64,000 nt of DNA from Paeniglutamicibacter psychrophenolicus (GCF_030812255.1 NZ_JAUSSH010000020.1:1-64000), one strand, 5' to 3'. Shown: positions 1 through 9,332, counted from the stretch's first letter. The notes: a model not told the origin generated them from the sequence alone. Numbers and translations: made by a program.

Positions 1-130
<130 letters not shown>

Positions 131-159
131 GGCTGGAGGTTCCCTGTCGGGATCCGCAC

Positions 160-582
160 TCAGGCGTTGATTTGGTGCTGTTCCTTGTTTTTCGCCGTAA
201 TCGCGATCTTGCGTGGCTTGGCCTGCTCGGCAACCGGAATTCGCAAGGCCAGCACCCCGCCGTCGTAGTTGGCCTCGATGTGTCCGGTGTCCAGGTTCTC
301 GCCCAGTACCAGTTGCCGGCTGTAGTGCCCGCGGGACCGTTCGGCGGCGAGGATCTCGACGTTCTCGGCCAGCGGCCCGCGTTCGGCCGTGACGGTGACG
401 ACATTGCGTTCCACGTCCAGGTCGATCGAATCCGGGCTGACTCCGGGCAGGTCGAATTCCACCTGGAACACGTCGCCATCCCGCCAGGCGTCCATGGGCA
501 TGGCGGCCGGGCGGGAAGCGGTCCCCAGGATTTGCTCGGCGAGCCGGTTGAGGTCCCGGAACGGATCTGTGCGCATCAACAT
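160..582 (-). CDS. Hsp20/alpha-crystallin small heat shock protein
   Basis: This is a 140-residue cytoplasmic small heat-shock chaperone that holds unfolding proteins in an ATP-independent way. A short N-terminal arm (about 1-35) precedes one alpha-crystallin domain (about 36-125) containing [15 protein letters not shown] and the family hallmark GVLALRIPV near residue 110. Length is normal for an actinobacterial Hsp20. The ATG at 582 is chosen because AAGGAG lies nine bases upstream; a second ATG two codons later is less well placed. The gene is monocistronic and preceded by a well-formed promoter at 652-680. Confidence 0.92.
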   Translation of the reverse strand: MLMRTDPFRDLNRLAEQILGTASRPAAMPMDAWRDGDVFQVEFDLPGVSPDSIDLDVERNVVTVTAERGPLAENVEILAAERSRGHYSRQLVLGENLDTGHIEANYDGGVLALRIPVAEQAKPRKIAITAKNKEQHQINA

Positions 583-651
583 GGTTTTTCACTCCTTCTC
601 GGTGACAATGTCCCTTGCACCCGCCACCAGTGTTTCGGCGGATACAGCAGT

Positions 652-680
652 TTTATAGCATTGCTCCCACGGAGTTGCAA
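652..680 (-). promoter_or_regulatory. hsp20 promoter
   Basis: On the minus strand TTGCAA (680-675) and TATAAA (657-652) are separated by exactly 17 bases, about 70 bases upstream of the hsp20 start. The spacer starts an imperfect inverted repeat (TTGCAACTCC / GGGAGCAA) that could bind a heat-shock repressor. It does not match CIRCE or a HAIR site, so the operator idea is only inference. Confidence 0.65.
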
Positions 681-797
681 GTATCTGGCGCGGAAATTCC
701 GGGTCGGGAATCGGCGTGTGAGGTTCCTTGGTCGTTGCGGTCGACTGCGCATGTTCGGCCACGATGCGCCCGCCGCGGGGACCGCTGAAGGTGCTTT

Positions 798-1919
798 CTA
801 TCTGCCGTCCTTGTCATCGGTTGGGGGGACCGGATCGTTGGCTTCGGCTTCCAGGCGCAGCTCCCTGCCGTCCCGGACGTCCTGGTCTTCCTGCTTCTGC
901 TGCTTGTCGCTGGCCTTGGTGTCGCGCGGGGGCAGCTGGAGGGTTTCCTCGGCCTCGATGCCGCCTTGCAGTTCGCGGGCGCGTTCGGTCTCGCTGTCGA
1001 AGACCGCGCCAAAAAGCAGGGAGAGATTGGCGATCCAGATCCAGAGCAGCATCACGATGACCCCGCCGATGGCGCCATAGGTCTTGTTGTAGTTGCCGAA
1101 GTTCACGACGTAGAAGAAGAACCCCAGGGTCGCGACCGCCAGGACGACCAGGGCGATGGCCGAGCCCGGGCTCAGCCAACGGAACTTGGGTTGCTTCACG
1201 TTCGGGGTGCCGTAGTAGAGCACGGCAACCAGCACGACAGCGAAAACCACCAGGACGGGCCACTTGGCGATGTTCCACACCGCCACAGCTGTTTCGCCCA
1301 GCCCGACAGCATCGCCAATGGTCCGGGCCAGCGGTCCGGAGACGACAAGAAGGATGGCCATGACCACGGCGATCAACAGCAGGACCAGCGTGAGAAGCAG
1401 CATCAGTGGCTTCAACTTGTAGAAGGGACGCCCCTCCTGCACGTCGTAGATCCGGTTGACCGCCCGGCCGAAGGCCCCCACATAGCCGGAGGCGCTCCAC
1501 AGGGCACCGAGCAGACCGGCGGCGAAAGCGAATCCCGCCGAGGGTGCACTGGCCAACTGCTCGATGGGCTGGCGCAGCGTGTTGGCGACTTCCGGGCTCG
1601 CGACGCCGTCGAGGATCTGCATCATGGTTTGTGTCGTGGATTGGGCCTGGCCCACCAGGCCCAGCAGCGAGACCAGCGCCAGGAGGGCGGGGAACAGGGA
1701 AAGCATGGCGAAGTAGGTCAGTGCGGCGGCCAGGTCGATGCACTTCTCGCGGGAGAATTCCCTGATCGAACGCTTGAGGACATAGCGCCACGATGCGCCG
1801 CCCAACTCCGCGGGCGTGTCGGGCTTCCGTTCGTCGTCGGGCGCCGGAGCCGAACGGCCCTTTTGGGCGGTCTTGGCGTAGGTTCCACTTCCGCTCGTGG
1901 ATTCGCTTCTACTGGACAT
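798..1919 (-). CDS. YihY/BrkB family inner membrane protein
   Basis: This 373-residue integral membrane protein belongs to the YihY/virulence factor BrkB family (formerly misnamed RNase BN); its molecular function is not established. A hydrophilic N-terminus of about 50 residues leads to the family signature DLAAALTYFAMLSLFPALL and six hydrophobic segments spread over about 65-325. YGAIGGVIVMLLWIWIANL near residue 300 is a conserved block of the family. The last 60 residues are charged and presumably cytoplasmic. GAGGTG lies seven bases before the ATG. It is downstream of no close partner and is probably transcribed alone. Confidence 0.9.
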   Translation of the reverse strand: MSSRSESTSGSGTYAKTAQKGRSAPAPDDERKPDTPAELGGASWRYVLKRSIREFSREKCIDLAAALTYFAMLSLFPALLALVSLLGLVGQAQSTTQTMMQILDGVASPEVANTLRQPIEQLASAPSAGFAFAAGLLGALWSASGYVGAFGRAVNRIYDVQEGRPFYKLKPLMLLLTLVLLLIAVVMAILLVVSGPLARTIGDAVGLGETAVAVWNIAKWPVLVVFAVVLVAVLYYGTPNVKQPKFRWLSPGSAIALVVLAVATLGFFFYVVNFGNYNKTYGAIGGVIVMLLWIWIANLSLLFGAVFDSETERARELQGGIEAEETLQLPPRDTKASDKQQKQEDQDVRDGRELRLEAEANDPVPPTDDKDGR

Positions 1920-2590
1920 GCCAACACCTCGAGATCGATGGACTTTCGTGGACGTTTTCCCGCTGGCCCAAAGTCAAACACGCCCCACCGGGCCGGGCAA
2001 GGATTTGCACAGGGGTCTTCGGATGCGTCCGGCCGGTTCCGCCCCGGCTGGTTCCCGGCCGTGCGTTGCCATATTCCGCCGGCCCCCAGGACGGCCCGGG
2101 CCGGGATGCGCACCCACCGCCGGATGCATTGGTTGCGGGCATGCGGCGCGGCCGGTGCCCGGGCCAAAGCCGCGCCGGCGGAATCGGCGCGGCCTCCGCG
2201 CGGTCCCTGGACCATGCGGCCGACGCGGGCGATACGGATGGCGCGGGTATTCCGGTCCCCGGCCGGCAACGGGCGCACCGTGGCACGGGGCCTGCTTCGG
2301 AAGGCAGGAAGATGCCCCGGGGCGGCCGATGGCGTGGGGATTCCACAGGTGCCAACAAGGAGAGGACCTGCCACCTCGGGCGGGTGCAGGGCACGCTGGT
2401 GGTATCGGCCGAACCCCTCGACCATGGGTCTTGGCGGCCCTGGAGGGGGCCCTGACGGGTTGGATGCCTGTCCCGGCATGCCGCTTCGGCGGGAGGGCAA
2501 CGACGCTGGCGACGCGGAAAGGATGCAGCGAAGCAAGACAGGCCACCTGAAGCCGGGCCATCGGCCGTGCCGGCCATGCCGGCCACCGTC
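1920..2590. other. intergenic, no gene seen
   Basis: About 670 GC-rich bases separate yihY and topIB. Open frames occur in several directions but none shows a recognisable domain, a ribosome site or a convincing start. They are expected by chance at this base composition. Confidence 0.5.
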
Positions 2591-3583
2591 TCAACCGGGT
2601 TGCTCCCGGATGCCCTCCATCAGCAAAGCGAGCACCGCACGGTCGGCCTGGCGACGCGGATCGGCCACGACGCCGCGCTCAAAAAGATCGATGAGCCGGG
2701 GGTTCACATAGGAGCCGCGGGCGACGGCGGGGGTGTTGTGCAACCATGCGGCGGCTTCGTCGATGGCCGCCGCCACGGCGTCCGGGGAGGTGGCCCCGGC
2801 GCGCAGGGAGCGGCCCAGCGACAGGGCGGCCACGACGGTGCCCTGCCACGTGCGGAAGTCCTTGGCGGTGAAGCCGTGCCCCGCCACTTCTCCCAGATAG
2901 GCGTTGACCTCGCCGTCCGAGACGGGTTTCCATTCCTTGCGCCGCGCCACGGTCACCGCATGGCAAATCGCCGGGCCCGAACCGGGAGTGCGCGGCAGCG
3001 CAGCGAGGTACCCGGCCAGCAACTTGTCCGTGATCGCGACATCCCAGTCACCGGCCGACTTGCCGCGGAACTTCAGCTGCACGGTATCTCCCTCCAGGAG
3101 CAGGTGGCGCTTGAGCAGCGTGGTGGCACCGAAGGAACCGTTCTCCTTCGCGTAGGCTGCGCCCCCGATCCGGAGCCCGGCCCTGTCCATGAGGCGAACG
3201 GCGGCGGCCAGTGCCCGCCGCCGCGGGTCCCGCACCTGCTTGAGGTCGCGGGTGACGCTCCGGCGGATCGTGGGCAGGCGCTGGGCGAAAGCCAGGGACC
3301 GAACGAACTTCTCGTGCTCGCGCACCTGCCGCCACCGGGGGTGGTAGATGTATTGCAGCCGTCCAGCCGAGTCCACCCCGGTCGCCTGGATGTGTGCCGT
3401 GGGGGCGGAAGCGATCCACACCTGGGTCCACGCCGGGGGGATGGCCAGTGCGTTGATGCGCTCGAGCAGGCGCTCCGAACGGATCCTGCGGCCGTTGGCC
3501 GAGACGTAGCTGAATCCGCGTCCCGCGACCCGGCGGCGGATGCCCCTGGTGCCGGGCCGTACATGTTCCAGTTCCTCGTCCAC
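2591..3583 (-). CDS. DNA topoisomerase IB
   Basis: This 330-residue protein is a bacterial (poxvirus-like) type IB topoisomerase. It relaxes supercoils by nicking one strand through a 3'-phosphotyrosine. The catalytic core is complete: GLRIGG (about residue 136), the KRH motif in TLLKRH, KDFRTWQGT with the catalytic Arg, and the nucleophile in SYVNPRLIDLF at Tyr292. It starts with GTG at 3583, directly after the TAG stop of ku with no spacer, so translation is probably coupled. Pairing with ku suggests a joint role at DNA breaks, but that is inference. A broken paralogue lies at 12138-13128. Confidence 0.93.
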   Translation of the reverse strand: MDEELEHVRPGTRGIRRRVAGRGFSYVSANGRRIRSERLLERINALAIPPAWTQVWIASAPTAHIQATGVDSAGRLQYIYHPRWRQVREHEKFVRSLAFAQRLPTIRRSVTRDLKQVRDPRRRALAAAVRLMDRAGLRIGGAAYAKENGSFGATTLLKRHLLLEGDTVQLKFRGKSAGDWDVAITDKLLAGYLAALPRTPGSGPAICHAVTVARRKEWKPVSDGEVNAYLGEVAGHGFTAKDFRTWQGTVVAALSLGRSLRAGATSPDAVAAAIDEAAAWLHNTPAVARGSYVNPRLIDLFERGVVADPRRQADRAVLALLMEGIREQPG

Positions 3584-4561
3584 CTAGGCTCCCTTGCGAG
3601 TTTTCTTCCGGGCTGCCTTGGTGTCGGACGCGTTCCCCGTGGTGGGCGTCTTCTTCTTGGCCGGGGCCTGTTTCTTGTCGGCCTGCTTCTTTTCCGCGCC
3701 CGGCTGCGCGGACTCAGAACCTGACCCGCCCTTGCCGCCTGCCGCCTGGCCCGCCGCTGGTGTGGAGGGGGTTCGCTTGGTGGCAATGCTGCGTTTGAGT
3801 GCCTCCATCAGGTCTATCACCTCCCCCTTTTCCCCGTTGTCCGAGGTGTCGCTGGCTCCGAAGGTGGCCTCGGTATCCAAGCCGTCGCCCCGCTGGAGCT
3901 TCTCGCTGATCAGCGTGCGCAACTGCACCTGGTACTCGTCCTCGAAGGCCTCGGGGGTGAAGTCGGTGGTGAACTGCCTGACCAGGGCCGCGGACATCTT
4001 CATCTCCTGCGGGCTGATCTTGCCGGCTGCGCGGGCGGAAGCGAAGTCCGCCTCGCGAACCTCGTCCGCCCACAGCATCCCCTGCAAGAGCATCACGTCA
4101 CCGCGGACCCGCAGGATGCCAAGGCGGGTCTTTTGCCGCAGGGCGAACTTCACCACGGCCGTCAGTTCCGTTTCCTTCAGCGTCTGGCGCAGCAAGGCAT
4201 AGGCCTTGGGCGACTTCGAATCCGGGGCGAGGTAGTAGCTGCGCTCCAGCATGATCGGGTCGATCTGGTCGTTGGGAACAAACTGGATGACGTCGATTTC
4301 CCGGCTTTTCTCCGCGGGGAGGGCTTCCATCTCCACGTCGCTGAGCACGACGGTGCGTTCCCCGTCGTCAAAGCCCTTGTCAATGTGTTCGTAGGGGACC
4401 TTCTTCCCGCATTTCTCGCACTTGCGCAGGTAACGGATCCGCCCGCCGTCCGCGTCATGCACCTGGTGCAAGTCCACATCATGGTCCTCGGTGGCCCCGT
4501 AGGCCTTGACCGGCACGTTGACCAGTCCGAAGGCGATGGATCCGCTCCATATTGCTCTCAT
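3584..4561 (-). CDS. ku: non-homologous end-joining protein Ku
   Basis: Ku (325 residues) forms a homodimeric ring that threads onto DNA ends and recruits LigD for non-homologous end joining. The start MRAIWSGSIAFGLVNVPVK is the canonical bacterial Ku N-terminus. The bridge and pillar region runs to about residue 250 and is followed by GEVIDLMEALKRS. The last 60 residues are Lys/Ala-rich, a tail that in mycobacterial Ku aids DNA binding and end joining. An open frame continues upstream but only shadows the neighbouring glycosyltransferase, so the ATG at 4561 is preferred. No ligD is present in this window. Confidence 0.95.
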   Translation of the reverse strand: MRAIWSGSIAFGLVNVPVKAYGATEDHDVDLHQVHDADGGRIRYLRKCEKCGKKVPYEHIDKGFDDGERTVVLSDVEMEALPAEKSREIDVIQFVPNDQIDPIMLERSYYLAPDSKSPKAYALLRQTLKETELTAVVKFALRQKTRLGILRVRGDVMLLQGMLWADEVREADFASARAAGKISPQEMKMSAALVRQFTTDFTPEAFEDEYQVQLRTLISEKLQRGDGLDTEATFGASDTSDNGEKGEVIDLMEALKRSIATKRTPSTPAAGQAAGGKGGSGSESAQPGAEKKQADKKQAPAKKKTPTTGNASDTKAARKKTRKGA

Positions 4562-4641
4562 GGACCCAGTCAAGCACCCGCGCCCGACCATGGCCAGAGA
4601 ATGCACGTCGGGCAGGGCCGCGGAGCGGACCTGCCCCGGGG

Positions 4642-4857
4642 TCAGTCGGCCGGCTTCAGGTCGTCGGTCGCCGGGCCCGCAACGGGGGTTCCGGTCGGCG
4701 TGAAGCGCGACCCGTGCAGCGGGCAGTCCCACGATGCCTCCTTGTCGTTCCAAGGGGGGATGCCACCGAGGTGGATGCACGCCGGCGACACCCGGCAGGT
4801 TCGCCCTTTGACGGTGGATACCGCCACCGGGTGCAGTCCCTCGCGGACGACCGAACC
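4642..4857 (-). pseudogene. C-terminal Rieske [2Fe-2S] remnant
   Basis: The translation reads [16 protein letters not shown], then the iron-sulfur ligand motifs CIHLGG and CPLHGS with WNDKEASWD between them, and ends [11 protein letters not shown] before a stop. This is the tail of the FAD-dependent oxidoreductases that carry a C-terminal Rieske domain. The whole FAD part (about 400 residues) is missing. The homology stops near 4857, exactly where an SDR remnant on the other strand begins, so this looks like a deletion scar. A short GTG-initiated product of 61 residues is possible but unlikely to be functional. Confidence 0.75.
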
Positions 4858-5004
4858 CGCAAGCTGGCGCTCGCCGTCGGGGCCTCCCGGTCCCTGGGCC
4901 CGCTCGTGGCCCGCGAACTCGGGAACCGCGGGTACCGCGTGGTGGTCTGCGCGCGGGGCCGGGGAGCTTGCGGAGACATGCGCCGCTGGCCGCAGGCAAA
5001 CTAG
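4858..5004 (+). pseudogene. N-terminal fragment of a short-chain dehydrogenase
   Basis: The frame reads [20 protein letters not shown], the Rossmann GxxxGxG region of a classical SDR, then [12 protein letters not shown]. Here the sequence shifts frame: [14 protein letters not shown] in the next frame continues the expected helix. About 45 residues of a normal 250 remain. There is no plausible start codon and no catalytic YxxxK. Its stop overlaps the stop of the opposing glycosyltransferase at 5001-5004. SDR and Rieske-FAD genes may once have accompanied the adjacent glycosyltransferases. Confidence 0.65.
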
Positions 5005-6122
5005 CTGCCGGCCAGCAGCCTGGCATAGATCCGGCGGTGCGCCGCTGCAAGATCCCGACGTTGGGCCAGGCGCGCGGATGCATCAAGCCCAGGCAGCCCG
5101 GGCCGCCGCAGCAAGCCCTCCACCGCCTCCAGGAGTGAGTCCTCCTCCACGCCGCCGGCCCCCCGCCGGAATTCGGCAATCGAGGGGTGCTGGTCGGCGT
5201 AGTGCCCGCAATCCGGGGCCGCCACGTGCGTGCCCACGTCCAGGGCCGCCTCCAGCCAGCCCGAATGCGTGCCGAAGCGGTAGGGGAGCACGCATAGGTC
5301 CAGCGAGGCCAGGTAGGTGAACAGCTCCGGTTCGCTGAAGTACTCATGGGCCTGCAGCTCCCACAGTCCCTCGGCCGCCCCCGCGCGCAGCTTGCGCGCC
5401 AGGGCGGGTTGGTACTCGGGACTGTGGGCATCCAGTGGTTGGGCGTGGATATTGACCTGGAGCACGGTGCCGGGCAACCGGGCCACGATGCGGGCCAGCG
5501 GATCGAGGATTCCCTGATCCATGTTGGGCCGCAGGCCCTTGAAGTGCACGCCGATCCGCTTGGGTGCGCGGGGCCTTGAAGGCGCAGTACGCGTGCGCGA
5601 GCTGCGGATCCGGTCCATGGAGGCGAAGTCCACCACATGGGGGTGCGGCAGCACCTGGGCCTCGGCACCCCAGCGGGCGTGGATTTCCCGTGCTGCCCCC
5701 GGGGTGAGGGTGATGAGCTTGTCCGCCGCGGGAATCAGCACCTCGAGCCGTTCCCGGTGCGCCCCTGGATCGGGCTGGTGCGGGTTGACCAGGTCATGGA
5801 CGGTGTAGACCAACGGCTTGCCGAAGCGGCGAAGCTCGGCTGCCAGGCCGCGCAGCTCGGCCGGGTCCGCAGCGTCGAACCCGAAGTGGATGTGCATCAG
5901 GTCAAAGGCGTGGCGGTTGGCCCTGACCCATTCGGGTGACAGCATGGCCGGGGGCCACCAGCGGGACTGCACGGAGCGGACCCCGCCGGCGGGCCGGGGA
6001 TCGGGCAGTCGCAGCACCTCGCGGGCGCCGCCGGGGTTTGGGTGTTCCAGGTGGCGGATGTAGATCTGGTTGGCCGGGACGGAAGCTACCCTGACCGGTG
6101 CGCCAGCGCGGGTGCTGCTCAA
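5001..6122 (-). CDS. glycosyltransferase (GT-B fold, GT4-like)
   Basis: This predicted cytoplasmic glycosyltransferase has 373 residues. The N-terminal half carries HIHFGFD and [10 protein letters not shown], typical of GT-B acceptor domains. The C-terminal half has a conserved [17 protein letters not shown] followed by [18 protein letters not shown], the donor-site Glu region. I start it at TTG 6122 because a perfect AAGGAGG sits five bases upstream; an in-frame ATG at 6146 places that same sequence inside the gene and has no ribosome site of its own. It is divergent from the GT2 gene at 6248. Substrates cannot be told from sequence. Confidence 0.8.
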   Translation of the reverse strand: MSSTRAGAPVRVASVPANQIYIRHLEHPNPGGAREVLRLPDPRPAGGVRSVQSRWWPPAMLSPEWVRANRHAFDLMHIHFGFDAADPAELRGLAAELRRFGKPLVYTVHDLVNPHQPDPGAHRERLEVLIPAADKLITLTPGAAREIHARWGAEAQVLPHPHVVDFASMDRIRSSRTRTAPSRPRAPKRIGVHFKGLRPNMDQGILDPLARIVARLPGTVLQVNIHAQPLDAHSPEYQPALARKLRAGAAEGLWELQAHEYFSEPELFTYLASLDLCVLPYRFGTHSGWLEAALDVGTHVAAPDCGHYADQHPSIAEFRRGAGGVEEDSLLEAVEGLLRRPGLPGLDASARLAQRRDLAAAHRRIYARLLAGS

Positions 6123-6247
6123 GCTTTCCTCCTTGGTTATGGACATATTGGACACCGATCCATGGGACGGGAACGTATGCTGGGTGGAACCCCGCGGATG
6201 GCATCCGGTGCCCGGGATGTCGGCAGGCGGGCGACCCGGGGGGTTCG

Positions 6248-7114
6248 ATGGAAGAACGCAGTTTTTCGGTACTCGTGATCGTCCACGGACGGGCGGGGCA
6301 CCTGCGGGCATTGCTGGCCGGGGTCCAGCGTTCGGCCGAACTGCCGCAGGAGGTCGTGGTCGTTTACATGGATGAGCCTGACCCCGAGCCGCTCCCGTGC
6401 TCCGTGCCGCTGCGGATCCACCATGTCGCTTCGCGCCCGGGCGAAGCGGGTCTGCCGCTGGCCCGGGCCCGCAACGCCGCCGCCGCCGCGGCGGCCTGTC
6501 CCTACCTGGTGTTCCTGGATGTGGATTGCATTCCCGCCGCCCCGTTGTTCACCGCGATGGTCGATGCGATTACGGGCGGCGACGTGCTGGCCATGGCCGA
6601 GCCGCGCTACCTCCGGGCTCCGCTGGAGCCCGGATCCGGCAGGGACGACAGGGCGTTGCGTGCCGCTTCCGTTCCCCACCGGGCCCGCGCGCAACTGGAC
6701 CGGAACGGGTCCGGCTTGCGCCATGAGATGTTCTGGTCGTTGGGTTTCTCCATCAAGGCCGGACTCTTTGCCCGGTTGGGCGGATTTGACGAGGGGTTCA
6801 CCGGGTACGGGGCCGAGGACACCGACTTCGCCTTCAGGGCGCGGTCCGCCGGGGTGCCGATGTGCTTTGTCCCCGAGGCCCTGTTCCACCAGCACCACGG
6901 GGTACACAAGCCTCCGCTGAACCATTTCGAAGCGATCATCGCCAATGCCCGGCGGTTCCATGCCCGCTGGGGCACCTGGCCGATGGAAGGCTGGTTGGGG
7001 GCGTTTGCCGGACTGGGCTTGCTGGACTGGGATCCTGCCGGCTGCCGGCTTGAGGTGCTGCGGTCCCCGGAGGCCAAGGAAATCGCCGCGGCACGCAGCA
7101 CCGACCCCTATTGA
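6248..7114 (+). CDS. family 2 glycosyltransferase with galactosyltransferase-like C-terminus
   Basis: This 288-residue protein is a GT-A fold, family 2 glycosyltransferase. SFSVLVIVHGR opens the nucleotide-binding fold, and FLDVDCIP at about residue 94 provides the DxD metal-binding motif. GGFDEGFTGYGAEDTDFAFR near residue 180 is the ED-containing block shared with the Glyco_transf_7C (galactosyltransferase C-terminal) domain. No transmembrane segment is seen. The ATG at 6248 gives the normal family N-terminus, although the upstream G run is a poor ribosome site. It converges with the gene at 7123, leaving only eight bases between the stops. Confidence 0.85.
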   Translation: MEERSFSVLVIVHGRAGHLRALLAGVQRSAELPQEVVVVYMDEPDPEPLPCSVPLRIHHVASRPGEAGLPLARARNAAAAAAACPYLVFLDVDCIPAAPLFTAMVDAITGGDVLAMAEPRYLRAPLEPGSGRDDRALRAASVPHRARAQLDRNGSGLRHEMFWSLGFSIKAGLFARLGGFDEGFTGYGAEDTDFAFRARSAGVPMCFVPEALFHQHHGVHKPPLNHFEAIIANARRFHARWGTWPMEGWLGAFAGLGLLDWDPAGCRLEVLRSPEAKEIAAARSTDPY

Positions 7115-7122
7115 GCCCAGGC

Positions 7123-8190
7123 TCATGAGCGGGCGCCTTGGATGCATGTGGCCAGCAGGGCGTTGATTCCGGCCGTGAAGCCCTCCCGGGTGCCAAACAG
7201 GCAGGCAGCCAGCGCCCCGGGCGCCGAACCGGCGGTCCGTTGCAGCAGCGCCGGCCAATCGGCCGCAGCCGCCCAGGATTCGAGCATCGGGATTCCCGCG
7301 GCGCGTTCCAAGGCACGGGCAAAATGCAGTTGTTCGCCATGCGGGCGTTCCTCCGGGACCAACAGCACCGGCCGGTTGCAGGCTGCCGCGGCGGCCACCG
7401 CGTTGTGCCCCGCGGAGCTGACCAGGACATCGGCGCCGCGCATGGTCCTGGCCGGATCCGCCAAGACCCCCAGCAACGTGAGGTTCTCCGGCAACGGGGT
7501 CCCGTCCCGCTCCACGGCACCGGCGACCTCCCACGTCCAGTTCCGCGAGCCGGCGGCCGCCGCCGCCAAGTGCCGCAAGGGAATGGCGGAAGCCAGGGAC
7601 GTCTGCACCACCACCCGTCGCCGGCTTCCCGGGGGGCGGGGGGTCCCGGGTGCGGCCGCCACGGCCGCGTGGAGGGTTCCGGGCACCGGCAGGTAGTGGC
7701 TCTTGCCGCGGTAGGCCGCCAGGTGGGCAGGGTCCTCGAGCGCTTCGGGAAAATACCCAAAGAGGCCATCGCTGATCGCATAGGCCAACCGGTGGGCGGG
7801 GTCCTGCCGGTCCCCGGGCATCCGACGGAACGCGACCGGATAGCCGCTGAGCCGGGCAAAGAGTGCCACTTCCACCGAGACATCGACCATGACCACGTCC
7901 GGGGCGAACCGGGCCCAGGCGTGGTTCAGCGCGGTGAAGCGCCGTTGGATGCCCTGGCCGACGGGGGCATAGTGCAGGTGGTCCCCGGGCCGCATTTTTC
8001 CCGGATTCTGCGCGGGTCCGGCATCGGGCGGAAGTGCCACATAATCCCGCACCGCGGGCACGAGGTCGTGCCGAAGGGCACCGGTGCTGGCCACTTGCAG
8101 TTCGATGCCTTCCAGCTGCGCCAGCCTTTGGGCATGGCGCAGGTGGCCGGTGCCGAAATGGTGGGCATAGTAGGCCACTTTCCAGCTCAC
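7123..8190 (-). CDS. glycosyltransferase, MurG/UGT-like
   Basis: This 355-residue GT-B type glycosyltransferase begins WKVAYYAHHFGTGHLRHAQR, the GTGH acceptor loop of MurG/UGT-like enzymes. ADVLVSSAGHNAVAAAAAC near residue 270 matches the donor-binding region, where a conserved GHN/GGxxS block contacts the nucleotide sugar. PEERPHGEQ follows, as in family 28. The GTG start at 8190 overlaps the TGA stop of the upstream gene (GTGA), so the two are translationally coupled and probably act on the same product. Confidence 0.82.
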   Translation of the reverse strand: MSWKVAYYAHHFGTGHLRHAQRLAQLEGIELQVASTGALRHDLVPAVRDYVALPPDAGPAQNPGKMRPGDHLHYAPVGQGIQRRFTALNHAWARFAPDVVMVDVSVEVALFARLSGYPVAFRRMPGDRQDPAHRLAYAISDGLFGYFPEALEDPAHLAAYRGKSHYLPVPGTLHAAVAAAPGTPRPPGSRRRVVVQTSLASAIPLRHLAAAAAGSRNWTWEVAGAVERDGTPLPENLTLLGVLADPARTMRGADVLVSSAGHNAVAAAAACNRPVLLVPEERPHGEQLHFARALERAAGIPMLESWAAAADWPALLQRTAGSAPGALAACLFGTREGFTAGINALLATCIQGARS

Positions 8191-9332
8191 GAATGCCTTT
8201 CCTGCGGGCCGGGGCGTACCGCGGACACCGCGGCCAAGCGATTCTCGTAGGCCTCGATCATTGATTCCAGTGAGTATGCGCGGGCACTGTTGCGCACCTG
8301 GGCCCGGTCCAGGTCCCTGGCCTGGATGATGGCCCGGGCCAATGCGGCGGCGTCCCGGCTGTGGGCAACGACACCGGCGTCCCCATTGATGATTTCGGCC
8401 ATGGCGCCCCCGGGAAGTGCGGCGACGGGGGTGCCGCAGGCGATCGCCTCAAGGGTCGTCAACCCGAAGGGCTCCTCCCACAGGGGTGAGGAAATGAAGA
8501 CCTGCGCGGAGGAAATCATCCTCCCCAGCTCGTGTTGCCCCACGTGGCCGCGGTACGTGACGTCGCGGTCCAGTTCCGGCTCGATGAGGGCCCGGAAATA
8601 CTCGGCGTCCTGGATGGGGCCGGCGATCTGCAGTTTTGTGTGGGTGGCCCGGGCGGCGGCAATCGCCAGGTGGGTTCCTTTTTCCGGCGTGATGCGACCG
8701 GTCCACGCGGCGGTGCCGGGGACCGGTTCCACGCCGGTGCCCCAGTTCTCCAGGGCGATGCCATTGTGGACCACCTCGATGTCCGGCAGCCAGCGACGCC
8801 ACTCGAGGGCGTTGGCGTGGGAGACGGTCACGTGGCGGTGCAGCGGATCCGGTTCCCAAGCCGGGGCGCCAAAGATGTCCGCCAGTCGCGGCAGGACCGG
8901 TGTATGCAGCACGTGCAGGGTCGGAATCCCCACCAGTTCGCGGTGGGGGACCGGACTGAGGGAATTGTTCAGCACGGCGTCGTATGACCCGGCGCGGATC
9001 GAGGTCGCTGCCCGTGACATGGCACCGTCCAGGGCCTCGTGCTGGCGGTTGCGTCCATCGGAATCCGGATACCCGGCCACGGCGTAGGACTGCGGCAACA
9101 CTGGTTCCACACGGCATGGTGCCACGCTGCCTTCCTTGGCAAAAAGCGTGACGTGGTGGCCCCGGGCTGCCAGCCCGGCAGCCAGATGGGCGGTGTGCGA
9201 CTCCATGCCGCCGGCAAAGGGCGGGGCGATCGGGTGGTGCAGGTGCGCCAGGACGGCGATCCGGAGTCGACCGCCGGCGGGGTGGGATTCGAGTATCACG
9301 TGCGCATCCGCATCGGCAGCTGACTCCTTCAC
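8187..9332 (-). CDS. family 4 glycosyltransferase
   Basis: This 381-residue retaining glycosyltransferase has the GT4 pattern. Its N-terminal domain has APPFAGGMESHTAHLAAGL (Gly-rich acceptor loop) and its C-terminal domain has TGRITPEKGTHLAI and EEPFGLTTLEAIACGTPV, whose Glu residues form the EX7E motif. The start is uncertain. The GTG at 9332 begins VKESAAD and a second GTG lies 12 codons later; neither has a good ribosome site, and the long upstream extension of the open frame looks like noise. It is the first gene of a two-gene operon with the MurG/UGT-like gene. Confidence 0.85.
   Translation of the reverse strand: MKESAADADAHVILESHPAGGRLRIAVLAHLHHPIAPPFAGGMESHTAHLAAGLAARGHHVTLFAKEGSVAPCRVEPVLPQSYAVAGYPDSDGRNRQHEALDGAMSRAATSIRAGSYDAVLNNSLSPVPHRELVGIPTLHVLHTPVLPRLADIFGAPAWEPDPLHRHVTVSHANALEWRRWLPDIEVVHNGIALENWGTGVEPVPGTAAWTGRITPEKGTHLAIAAARATHTKLQIAGPIQDAEYFRALIEPELDRDVTYRGHVGQHELGRMISSAQVFISSPLWEEPFGLTTLEAIACGTPVAALPGGAMAEIINGDAGVVAHSRDAAALARAIIQARDLDRAQVRNSARAYSLESMIEAYENRLAAVSAVRPGPQERHS

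Noticed and set aside
966-2711. A 581-codon open frame opposite yihY and across the following gap
   Set aside because: It lies antisense to a clear gene, its sequence is rich in His, Gly and Arg, and it has no domain; high GC creates such frames.
4562-5668. An upstream extension of ku to 694 codons
   Set aside because: The extra sequence is antisense-like shadow of the glycosyltransferase in another frame; Ku begins at MRAIWSG.
7112-7125. Palindrome TGAGCC-CA-GGCTCA between convergent glycosyltransferase genes as a terminator
   Set aside because: The loop is two bases and the stem only six; it is too small to call.
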